The notes under the pieces are model-generated. The model did not search any database, was not told the DNA's origin, and saw only the letters and a program-made list of their open reading frames with translations. Below are positions 37,746 through 47,318 of a stretch of DNA of 64,000 nucleotides, one piece after another; within the stretch, counting starts at the first letter, position 1; each line of letters begins with the position of its first letter. Source of the stretch: Macrostomum hystrix (taxonomy: Eukaryota > Platyhelminthes > Macrostomidae); contig CATNEN010000035.1 in NCBI GenBank assembly GCA_950097015.1, positions 1-64,000 on the forward strand. Direction: 5' to 3'. Position numbers and translations under genes: made by a program.

Positions 37746-38396
37746 GAACTAGCTATAATGTCTCATGTAAGAATCCAAAATGCGGGACTAATGGCCATTA
37801 AGCAGTGAAGTCGAATGGGGGTAAACTATAGTCAGTGTGATGAGATTCCTCATTTGCAAAGCCTATTACCACAGACACTGAGCAGCAGCATTTGCTCAAA
37901 CAGACTGTACATAGCACTTATAGTTTCATGCAAGGCTTTAAAGGGCCCGGGGGCGCAACAGTTAATAATGCATGAGTAGTGTCGCCCTAGATAAGATGAA
38001 GCACAGTTGTGATGAAATGCAGCCGAATCGCATGAGCGACGCCGGGAAATTACATTTTTTTCTCTAAGCCGCAGCTCTGAATGGCATTTGCTGATGGGGC
38101 GAGAAAATGCAATAAAAGCAGACAGTAACACACACATCACAACGTCCCGCATGTCTCGAGTGAGGCAGGCCCGGAGGCAAATGAGAAGGCGACAGGAGAT
38201 CTACAGTGACGGCATAAGCCAGAGTCCGGTTCGATGAGATTGCCGCAGGCCGGCAGAGGTAATGCAGGATGTAGTATGAAGGTTACGAGACAGCAAAAAC
38301 ACAAAGGACATCGGCAACAGACTGGGATAAAAAAGTGCATTTCTGCAACTGTGGGTAATGAACAATTAGTAGATTCCTTGGCATTGGTTATTCCCT
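37746..38396. other. unique spacer
   Basis: About 650 bp without recognisable gene, RNA or mobile element. Confidence 0.35.
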
Positions 38397-38590
38397 TGTC
38401 ACTCGCTCTGAATTCTTGTCACTCGCTCTGAAATCTTGCCACTCGCTTTGAAATCTTGTTACTCGCTCTGAAATCTTGCCACTCGCTCTGAAATCTTGTC
38501 ACTTGCTCTAATATCGTGTCACTCGCTCTGAAATCTTGTCACTCGCTCTGAAATCTTGTCACTCACTTTAAAATCCATTCGCTCGCTTTA
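38397..38590. repeat. 20-bp minisatellite (about 10 copies)
   Basis: Array of CTTGTCACTCGCTCTGAAAT with single-base variants, decaying at its right edge. Confidence 0.92.
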
Positions 38591-39109
38591 TGTTGTATTT
38601 TCATTTCGTTTTTTTCATCCCACAGTCCTCCCTCAGTGCTGTCTTCCCTTTCCTGCAGTATGCACAGCGGATAAGACACAAATGCTAGACTATCTGCTTG
38701 AACTTACCAGCAAAATGCACTTATAGCGGGATTCACTAAAGTGTAGAGAGAACTTTATAATCACAAAATGACTCTTCACATAAAACATTGCTGTACAGTA
38801 GTGAAACAGACGCTGTGCTGTACATGAAGTACGAACACCGTCCCAACAACGCGGAGAAGGCTTTCAGTGATTAGAAGGCATAGCCCCACTGACCAATCCA
38901 ACCAGGTGACTCCATACAGCTGTACCGTCCACTTTTGCTTCCTTTGCAAAAAATCTATGAAGGTAGGATTGAGGATGGGACGACACAAGAAGCATCAAGC
39001 CTTCTTTAACACAAAAATAGCGGTTAGAGGAAACTTCAAGTTCGGGGATAGCTAGCGTAACTATAGGACCTTTGTAAGTTAAGACAGATAAGCCTTTTTG
39101 CACATTCAG
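38591..39109. other. 5' flank of the KChIP-like gene
   Basis: About 520 bp of unique sequence. A minus-strand frame at 38864-39103 has no family resemblance. It ends in the acceptor at 39109 and may be an intron or outron of the gene that follows. Confidence 0.35.
39094..39109 (+). promoter_or_regulatory. splice acceptor before the KChIP-like start
   Basis: CTTTTTGCACATTCAG ends 29 nt before the ATG at 39139. As with other genes here, it could receive a 5'UTR exon or a spliced leader. Confidence 0.6.
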
Positions 39110-39138
39110 CTCCTGACACCGCGAAGGAGACGACAGAA

Positions 39139-39765
39139 ATGGAAGATCAACAAATTACAATTGAGCACGAACTAATAGCTAGCAGCGACTGCCAGCAGAA
39201 GAGACACCAACATCACTATCGGCCGCCACCGATACAACAGCTGGCGAGGCAATCTCGCTTCAGCGAGCGCGAGCTGCGCCTTCTCTACCGTGGCTTCAAG
39301 CAGCACTGCCCCTCCGGCCTGGCCACCGAGGAGCACTTGTGCTCCGTGTTCGGCCTGCTGTTCCCATTCGGCAATCCAGCTCCGTTCGCCCGCATCGTCT
39401 TCAACTGGCTGGACGTTGACCGGCGAGGCGAGCTGCCGTTTCACCGCTATGTCGTCTGGCTGTCCCAGCTGGCCCGTGGAGGCCTTCAGGAACGGCTGTC
39501 GTGGATCTTTCGCCTCTACAATCTCGGACAGGAAGGTGGGGAATTGAGCGGTGAAGATCTTCGCCAATTCCTGCAGTCAGTGTACGAGCTTCAGGGCGTC
39601 GGCAATTCACGGCGCGCCAAAACGCCGCAGGAGCACGCGAACGAAGTCTTCCGTCAAATGGACTCGAGCGGCAGGGGTCGCGTCGATTTCGAAGATTTTA
39701 GACGCTTTTGTACAGAGTCTGATGACATTGTACAAGGTCTGGAGGTGTTCGATACCTGTCTGTAG
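39139..39765 (+). CDS. KChIP/neuronal calcium sensor-like protein with degenerate EF-hands
   Basis: A 208-residue EF-hand protein in one coding exon. Its order and spacing match Kv-channel-interacting proteins: FSERELRLLYRGFKQHCPSG (residues 41-60), the FPFGNPAPFA segment, an LFDNVI-like end (VFDTCL) and four EF-hand positions. In KChIPs this fold clamps Kv4 channel N termini. The loops look unable to bind calcium normally: the second (92-103) has Arg at positions 5 and 12, the third (128-140) starts with Asn and is one residue too long, and the fourth (175-186) has Arg at position 5 and Asp instead of Glu at 12. The N terminus is His/Gln-rich and lacks the myristoylation signal MGxxxS. Family genes usually have several introns, so an intronless copy may be a retrogene. 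Confidence 0.85.
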   Translation: MEDQQITIEHELIASSDCQQKRHQHHYRPPPIQQLARQSRFSERELRLLYRGFKQHCPSGLATEEHLCSVFGLLFPFGNPAPFARIVFNWLDVDRRGELPFHRYVVWLSQLARGGLQERLSWIFRLYNLGQEGGELSGEDLRQFLQSVYELQGVGNSRRAKTPQEHANEVFRQMDSSGRGRVDFEDFRRFCTESDDIVQGLEVFDTCL

Positions 39766-39887
39766 ATGCTAATATAAGAAAAACATTAAAAATCGAGCAT
39801 TAAAGGAAACTTTATAAAGTTAACTCGCACAAGTAGAAATATTTCTTGTCTCCTCTACTGTTTTTTATGGTTTTACGACTAATGGGC

Positions 39888-39897
39888 AATAAATAAA
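39888..39897 (+). terminator. polyadenylation signal of the KChIP-like gene
   Basis: Two overlapping AATAAA hexamers about 120 nt after the stop codon, followed by AT-rich sequence. Confidence 0.6.
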
Positions 39898-42800
39898 TAC
39901 ATTTCAAATGGGTTGATTTTCGTCCCCTGGGCCTTATTTGTACATGCTTTTAAAAAAGGAAAATACATTTTATCAATTCGTTTTTGTTTCAATAAAAGAA
40001 ACAATATTTCGGAATTGTCATGTTAAATATAAATAGATAATTATATCGATCACAAAACTGCTGCTATTTACAATAAGGGCTTATTATAGTTACGGAAATC
40101 ATGCAGTTTTTATGCACTTTCACAAACTTGAACATATACATGATAGCTATATTTAAAAGATTATAGAAATAAACATTCATACCTTGCATGCCGCTATTAG
40201 TTCGACAATAATTAGAAAATTAGTAGGTCAAAATTTAAATAATAACAATTAATATCTCAATTTATGAGACATCATTTACATTACAGATATGAAGTATATA
40301 CCATGTTATTTAATAAATATATCGACAATGACGAATCGACTGCATTTGCACTAAAACTCAGTGTTGGCCTATTTATTATTTTATTGTTTAAAAAATAAAA
40401 ATGAAAAGTGAAGGTATATAATATTAATTGAAGTTGTAAACTAAATTGCATGAATTTTGTTTAAACACCTCAATTTTAAACAACTTTAAATGTTCGCTGT
40501 GTCGTCGTGGTCTTTACTACTACCAACCTTGATGACTTGCAATGGCGACAGCACCTTTAGTATAATCATAAGCGCAACTTGCCTGTTTAAAACTATTTTA
40601 ATTGATCGAAAAATATCTTAAGCCCTTTTGTCAACCGTAAATTATTTAAAATAGTTTCAATTTTACTGTTTTTGTTTCGCTTTCGTGTGACAGTTTGCTC
40701 AATTAGTATTGAGTCTGCTGGCAGCTGGATCTTAAGTTTTTTGCCCTGTATAATTATGGTAATATTAAATTTAGTTTTTTATAATCAAGGTATTATCTAA
40801 TGTCATCACATCATTCATCACCGAGTCATATAATAAAGCAAGCTTCATTCTATTGCCACCAAATGTAAAATTCTTGATCCTACTCTTACTTCTTTGCTTT
40901 GACTCAAATTTTAACATGACATACCACAATCCCAAATCACCTTGGCAAATGTCATTACAATTTAGTTATTTTATTGTCTTTCAAATAAAGAAAGAATTTC
41001 AATTAATTTTTAATTCTTTATTCTCTAAAGATAGAGCTTTGACACAGTTTTTATGTACCTTTGTTTGTTGAATTATCATTTGCTTAAAAAGTTTTAAGCT
41101 AATGAACAAGATTTTCTTTCTTCTTACACTTGTTGGAGTCTTCTCAGTGTGCACTGTCCTTTCCATTATTTAACATCATGGTCCTGTGCAACTAGTGCTG
41201 AGTTGTGCTGACTTATCCACATGGATCCATGCCAATAATGCCCACCTTATCCACACAGCAGCCTGCTAGAATAGGCCACCATGTATATCTTAGCCATGCA
41301 AATGCCCTTTTTTAAAAAAATATTTGTTAGTAACTTTTTTACTTGATTCAATTAAGTTTTTTAAGTGTTTATGATTGAGCTTTTTTTAACTTATGTTTTT
41401 CTTAAACCAAATAGCTATTGGACCAATTAAACCAATGACCCTTAGAGCATTTAGCAATATTCAAGTGACTAAAATATGTAAAACTGGCATTAAGTTTAAG
41501 TCTGTGCTGATAATATAGTTTTGAACATTTAAGTATAACAAATTAATTTATTAAATGCATCACAAGTTTTCCAATTAAAAACAAAAAGCACAATTCAAAA
41601 ATCTAAAATAATTGCTACAAGTATAAAAAGTTTTTTAATGTCTTTACAACACTTTAAGTCAAGCTTTATATTGATTCCACATTGAAGTTACAATGACTTA
41701 TTTTCCTTGATTCATACACTTAAATAAAATATGGCATTTGCATGTTAAGGATATACATTTACAATGTGTTAAACTATTCTATTAAGCTGCCATCCTGATA
41801 ATGTGGGCATTATTGGTACGAATCTGTTTAGATAAAGTTGACACTATTTATATAGGACTGTGCCATTAAGCACTGCCTCTTATTTACAAAACTAGTTAAA
41901 TTAACAAGAACTAGACAAAATGGGAACATTTGACACACTATTTGAGAGCTAAATTCAGGAGTTTATGTGGTTCTTTATTCATAAGAATAGCAATCAGGCT
42001 TTCAGAACCATTCTATACTAGATTTGACATCACTACAGTTGATATGGTAACTGGCTCTAACCTGATCACTAAGAACTAACTAATACACTAACTCTATAAC
42101 TATTAAACTTTGTAATAGTACATTTTAATTCCATTAGTTCCATAAATGAACAACTGCAAAAGCCAGTAACAAAAACAGATTTAGGTAAGTTTGATAGTCA
42201 AGAAAGTATAATTCCTTGCTTAAAAACTTTTTCTTTTAACTAAAATATTTGACAAACAAAAATATATTATAGTCAGATTTCTCTGTATTATATAAAGTCT
42301 AAAATACAACTAAGTGAAGGAAATACACTTTAACCATGTACTTACAAAGAAATGAAGAGAAATTAAATGTAATTTTAACTTTACCAAATTATTTTATATA
42401 ATTTCCAAATCAATAATATGATACATTATTACATGATACATACAGTATAAATTTCTAATTATAGCCATTTTAAGAAGAAAGCTCTAGGAAGAAATGACCT
42501 AGAAAGTATTTTATAGGAAAAAAGTTTTTTCATGGCATTGGTATGTGTTGCATAGTGTATTTAAGTCTATTTTTCTGTCCCAATGCCAAAAATCTGCCTT
42601 AGTTCTATAGAATTTTAAAACAAATTGGAATCAGAAACAGACATTTATAGTTAAAAAATACAGTTCTTCATTTGCAGTCTTGTTGAATGTTGATGTCCTA
42701 GTAATTGCATTGTGCCTTGCCCTGCCCATGTCCTGCACTTGCCCTACCCCATCCTGGTCAGTTTTGCCTTGAATTTTCCATGAAAAAGCCACCTTCCAAA

Positions 42801-43062
42801 TTATGGTTAGTGTGGATGCGCACTTCAGAATTAAGGATTGAGAGAGGTGCACTTAAGTGTAGCACCACCCCATGGTCAAGGTGCACCAAAGATTTTCGAT
42901 TGTGTTCTACTGTTTGTGCCTGTCTTTGTGGCCAGTCCATGCCTGCTTGCATTGTGGCTGCTCAAGTCTTTTCAAGTAGCAGTTAAGTAGGAAAAGCATG
43001 TGCTGCACTTTAGAAAAATCCTAAAATTACACCAGATGCCATCAGTGGATTGTCAACTTTGA

Positions 43063-43093
43063 TATGTGACCTGAGTCAGAGTCAGGTCACATA
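43063..43093. repeat. 12-bp perfect inverted repeat (hairpin)
   Basis: TATGTGACCTGA and its exact complement TCAGGTCACATA are separated by 7 nt. The arms contain TGACCT/AGGTCA nuclear-receptor half sites arranged outward, and TGAGTCA (an AP-1-type site) spans the left arm and loop. It lies about 450 bp upstream of RPS19. Confidence 0.8.
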
Positions 43094-43334
43094 CAAGAAA
43101 TGTATAAAATAGAGTTAAGTGCTAATATTTTTGCAAAATAGGTTAGTTTGATTGTATATTAGTGTCATACAACTTACAAGTTGTCTCAACTAGTTTGCCT
43201 TCATATTTTGATTTGAAATTAGTTTTTTAATGCAATAAATGCTATAAAGCTTTAAAATATAAATTTTTACATAAAAGATAATTAAAAAAACCTGATTAAT
43301 TTAGCAATTTTGATAAATTGATTGGTAGTTCAAA

Positions 43335-43368
43335 TTTGCCTGATTGTTTTGCCAATCAATCAGGCAAA
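43335..43368. repeat. 12-bp perfect inverted repeat (hairpin)
   Basis: TTTGCCTGATTG and CAATCAGGCAAA separated by 10 nt, about 170 bp upstream of RPS19. The loop repeats part of the arm (GCCAAT, a CCAAT-box-like element). Confidence 0.75.
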
Positions 43369-43519
43369 GTTAAACTCTTAGTATTTGTTTGAGCATAAGT
43401 TTCTAATATCTGTAGCTCATTTTCAACCTCATACTGTCGCGTCTTTTTTCGGGGCAATCATGCCACGATTGCGAACTTAGCTGCTTTAGTTCCTAGTAAT
43501 AAATTTGTAATTGTTTTTA

Positions 43520-43539
43520 CACATTTGTAAAACTTTCAG
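43520..43539 (+). promoter_or_regulatory. splice acceptor at the first RPS19 coding base
   Basis: AACTTTCAG ends at 43539 and coding begins in phase 0 at 43540, with no ATG in the exon and an in-frame TAA at 43528 just upstream. The initiator must therefore be joined by splicing. A spliced leader ending in AUG would fit the phase exactly. Confidence 0.65.
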
Positions 43540-44787
43540 GCGCAAGCAGCAGCAGCAGCTAAGGACCCGCACCAGTTTGTGGGTTTGAAGGATGTCAGCC
43601 AGCAGAAGCTGGTGCGCGCTGTTGCCGCCTTCCTAAAGAAGACTGGCAAATTGCCCGTGCCGGAATGGGCTGATGTGGTGAAACTGTCCTCAGCCAATGA
43701 GCTAGCCCCCAACGACTCTGATTGGTTCTACGTGCGCGCTGGCTCCATTCTGCGCCACTTGTACATCCGCGCTCCGGTTAGTGGCTTAGTAGCATTTGTG
43801 TCCGCATTCCGCTTTTACTTGACACTGTAGAATAATATTTGCACGGCTTTGGGCACAGGCACGTCATTTGGTGACAGTAGACCTATTGCCAGCGAAAGGC
43901 AATCCTTGTTACTTAAATATTTATTTTGACCTCCAGGGCGTTAATCAAGGACGACAAGCCTCCATTCTATTTTTTTCTGGTTCTTCACTTTCACGACTCT
44001 CGTGTGGGCTCTTTTCTGGTTCTTCACCTTCACGACTCTTGTGAGGGATATTTTCTGGTGCTTCACCTTCACGACTCTTGTGTGGGATATTTTCTGGTGC
44101 TTCACCTTCACGACTCTTGTGTGGGATATTTTCTGGTGCTTCACCTTCACGACTCTTGTGAGGGATATTTTCTGGTGCTTCACCTTCACGACTCTTGTGA
44201 GGGATATTTTCTGGTGCTTCACCTTCACGACTCTTGTGAGGGATATTTTCTGGTGCTTCACCTTCACGACTCTTGTGAGGGATATTTTCTGGTGCTTCAC
44301 CTTCACGACTCTTGTGTGGGATATTTTCTGGTGCTTCACCTTCACGACTCTTGTGTGGGATATTTTCTGGTCTGTTACTTTCAAATTTCCAGTCTTTTTA
44401 TTCCTTCAATTAATACTACTCAATCATCACATTCTTGCTATGCTTGGACCACAACAAGTGCATACTCTTACATGCCTACTGAGTGGGCAAAACTGAAGTA
44501 ATAAATTTAGGGCTTCATTACCTCTTTTTATCGATGTAGCACCCTTCACTTGGCAGGTCGGAGTTGGCGCCCTCACCAAGGTCTACGGCAAGGTGAAGCG
44601 GCGCGGCCATCGGCCCAATCATTCGTCTCGCTGCTACCGAGGCCCGCTGCGCAAGTGCCTTCAGGGCCTGGAGTCCATGGGCCTGGTTGTCAAGGATGAA
44701 TCCGGCGGCCGCTTGCTCACCAGTCAGGGCCGGCGCGATCTGGACCGCATCGCCTACCAGGTGCTCTCTGAGGGCCGAAAGAAGTGA
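43540..44787 (+). CDS. RPS19: 40S ribosomal protein S19 (eS19)
   Basis: Component of the small ribosomal subunit head, needed for 18S rRNA maturation. Exons 43540-43776 and 44557-44787 join in phase 0 ([10 protein letters not shown]) and encode 155 residues to TGA. The family signatures are clear: [19 protein letters not shown], the [16 protein letters not shown] block, [10 protein letters not shown], and [12 protein letters not shown] near the C terminus. The protein starts with an unusual [13 protein letters not shown] extension before GLKDVSQQ, where most animals have a few residues (MPGVTVKDV in human). No genomic start codon was found in this exon; ATG at 43460 hits a stop after six codons. 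A start supplied by a trans-spliced leader would give 156 residues. The single intron seen (43777-44556) contains a minisatellite of about 415 bp. Confidence 0.95.
43958..44371. repeat. 39-bp minisatellite inside the RPS19 intron
   Basis: About 10 copies of a 39-bp unit containing TTTTCTGGTGCTTCACCTTC; variants differ mainly by TGTGTGGG versus TGTGAGGG. It begins about 180 bp after the 5' splice site and ends about 185 bp before the acceptor, leaving both splice sites in unique sequence. Both strands read open, but as repeat peptides only. Confidence 0.95.
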
Positions 44788-45656
44788 AAAACATTAGCGT
44801 GAAGAACTCACCGCTGGACTAGCGGAACTGGTAGCGAGAGTGCCTGATTAGAAAAGCTGCAGCTTTGGCAAGCGACTGTCCAGTGTTTGGAAACATTATG
44901 AAATATAATTCTAGTGCTAATTGACAACTTGGCACACACCTAACAGGTGTTTCTCCCTGGCCGCTTGGGGAGTTTTGGAAATTTGTCCCGCTTTTGTTCT
45001 GGATTCTTAGTTCTTTCGTTTTTCGTTCAAAATCCAGTTTTGGATTTCTGCTTTCGTTGCCGGTAGGCACCAGACGGGACCGTATCAGGGAGTCATTGCC
45101 ACCTTGGCAGGATCCCAGGATTCGAACCCGGGATCCTGCTGGCCCTACCTAAATTTTCTAAATCGGAAAAGTTCACTGCTATATCTGTGCATTATCTATG
45201 TGCCGATTGCCATTGTCAACTTACTTGTACTCTTAACTCTATGCGGCGCTTAATGATCTATTGCGGCCAATCTGCGACTTGACATTCGTGTGCCTGTTGC
45301 CATGGCCAGCGACAGCTAGAACAACTATTGGCTGCCGGCCTAGCGGACTGGACAGCTGCTGATGCTGAGCCGGGGTCGTTTTTACGTGTGTCTCGCTAAT
45401 GCGATTCGCAATGCCACTAGACAGCCGCTGCTAGTGATTGATTGTGCTTTGGAACACGCTAGACGAATTTGACTAGGGCCTACAGCCTCATTTTCTCCCA
45501 TAACTATATTTGCCTGCTTGCCTTTATGCCTTAGCTCTATTTCTAGCAGTTTTAAACATTATGCCTGGCTTTTAAAACCTTTAAATGCAGAGGCCAGAAA
45601 ATTAGAAACTCCGTTCTTGGTCAGAGGGGCTGAAATCGCATTGGCAGATAGTTAAT
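44788..45656. other. RPS19 3' flank
   Basis: Unique sequence with no AATAAA close to the stop. At 45108-45137 a CAGGATCCC/GGGATCCTG inverted repeat surrounds GATTCGAACCC, which on the minus strand reads like a tRNA T-arm/B box (GGGTTCGAATC). This could be a SINE fragment on the minus strand, but no A box is visible. Confidence 0.35.
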
Positions 45657-46375
45657 GCCCAACACCCTCTGTGTTCTCTGAAACACCCTCTGTGTTCTCT
45701 GAAACACCCTCTGTGTTCTCTAACACCCTCTGTGTTCTCTAACACCCTCTGTGTTCTCTAACACCCTCTGTGTTCTCTAACACCCTCTGTGTTCTCTAAC
45801 ACCTTCTGTGTTCTCTAACACCCTCTGTGTTCTCTAACACCTGTGTTCTCTAACACCCACTGTGTTCTCTAGCACCCACTGTGTTCTCTAACACCTGTGT
45901 TCTCTAACACCCACTGTGTTCTCTGAAACACCCTCTGTGTTCTCTAACACCCTCTGTGTTCTCTAACACCCTCTGTGTTCTCTAACACCCTCTGTGTTCT
46001 CTAACACCCTCTGTGTTCTCTAACACCCACTGTGTTCTCTAACACCCTCTGTGTTCTCTAACACCCTCTGTGTTCTCTAACACCCTCTGTGTTCTCTAAC
46101 ACCCACTGTGTTCTCTGAAACACCCTCTGTGTTCTCTAACACCTTCTGTGTTCTCTAACACCCTCTGTGTTCTCTAACACCCACTGTGTTCTCTAACACC
46201 CACTGTGTTCTCTGAAACACCCTCTGTGTTCTCTAACACCTGTGTTCTCTAACACCCTCTGTGTTCTCTAACACCCACTGTGTTCTCTAACACCTCTGTG
46301 TTCTCTAACACCCACTGTGTTCTCTAACACCTCTGTGTTCTCTAACACCCTCTGTGCCCTATCCAACACCCTCTG
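45657..46375. repeat. 19-bp minisatellite (about 37 copies)
   Basis: Array of AACACCCTCTGTGTTCTCT with variants (CCCACT, CCTTCT, deletions of CCTCT, insertion of GAA). AACAC and GTGTT are complementary within each unit and across unit borders, so the strand is a run of interleaved 5-bp inverted repeats. Confidence 0.95.
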
Positions 46376-47274
46376 TGCTCCATCTGTAATCTGTTAACAC
46401 TTCACTAATTGGTCTTTAGTCCAGCATTGCCTGCCATGACCTACCGCATGCTACTGCCCACTTGTGTATCGTCTCACACTTGTCTGCAGTGAAGAAGAAT
46501 GTGCGTGATACTGCAGACTCTGAACAATCAATTAGTCATGCAATAGACTGTAGCAGGGTTTGGTGCAGTGCCTTTTTTGAGATGCATTTACAGCAATTTA
46601 ATTGGAATTAATCCACTGCTTCGAGATACTGATACGCAGAACTGCCTAACCTTTAGCTCCTAAATCTAATGGTTTTCGTTTGAGTGGCATTTTACGAAAT
46701 TGGGGACTTTGTGTCGGAATGGTGGGGTTGCTGGCCAGGTGGGTGGCACAGGTGAGACACTGCAAGCCAGTTCTGGGCTAGTCGCGCAATGCACAGCTGG
46801 CAGGTGTCAATCACACGCTTGCAATAGCGCACACCTTGCTAGTTCATGATGCATGAATTAAGGCTGAGAGAGAGACAGTGAATTGAATTGAGTGGCAATC
46901 TATACAGCACTTCAGTGGTCTCTGGGTGTTCGTGCTGGCATTTGGATTGCAATAACTATATACACAGCTGCTAGGCAAAGCTATTCCCTATTCCCTAGGT
47001 CCCTTCTCCATATCTATGTACAGTGTGTTCTGATTAATGTAGGACTTCGCACGTTCAGCCAGCGAAAAAACTAGCCTCCGAGTTTCAATTGGGGCTCAGT
47101 TGTACTTCAATTGGTCGCCTTTGAATGGCAGCGCGTGAGGTCCAGACTGGAGAAATAGCTCCGATTGGTTAAAGCTGGCCCACCCCACTCGCAGCTCTGG
47201 GGGTAGATAAGTTGTAGAGAACTTCATTTTTTTAATATTTTCACCAGCAATATCTCACCGTCCTGAACTCACAG
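46376..47274. other. 5' flank of the RGS3-like gene
   Basis: About 900 bp of unique sequence, no exon recognised. It ends in an acceptor-like ACTCACAG at 47267-47274. Confidence 0.35.
47255..47274 (+). promoter_or_regulatory. splice acceptor before the RGS3-like start
   Basis: A CACCGTCCTGAACTCACAG-type acceptor ends 44 nt before the proposed ATG at 47319. It may be a cis or trans splice site. Confidence 0.45.
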
Positions 47275-47318
47275 CTATCTGAACCTGTATCCTTGGGATA
47301 TTGTGAAACCCCTGAGAA

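Larger units (their letters stand above)
39898..43519. other. 3.6-kb AT-rich, array-free region
   Basis: Clearly more AT-rich than the rest of the left half and without any minisatellite. No coding exon was recognised. Two perfect 12-bp inverted repeats occur near 43 kb (separate entries). A pyrimidine run CTTTTTTC at 43443-43450 precedes RPS19 by about 90 bp and could be a transcription start of 5'TOP type. Confidence 0.4.

Noticed and set aside
43460-43480. ATG as RPS19 start
   Set aside because: The frame stops after six codons and no GT donor lies before the stop.
45060-45160. Minus-strand tRNA or SINE head
   Set aside because: A T-arm-like GGTTCGAATCC is present inside a palindrome, but no A box or other stems were found.
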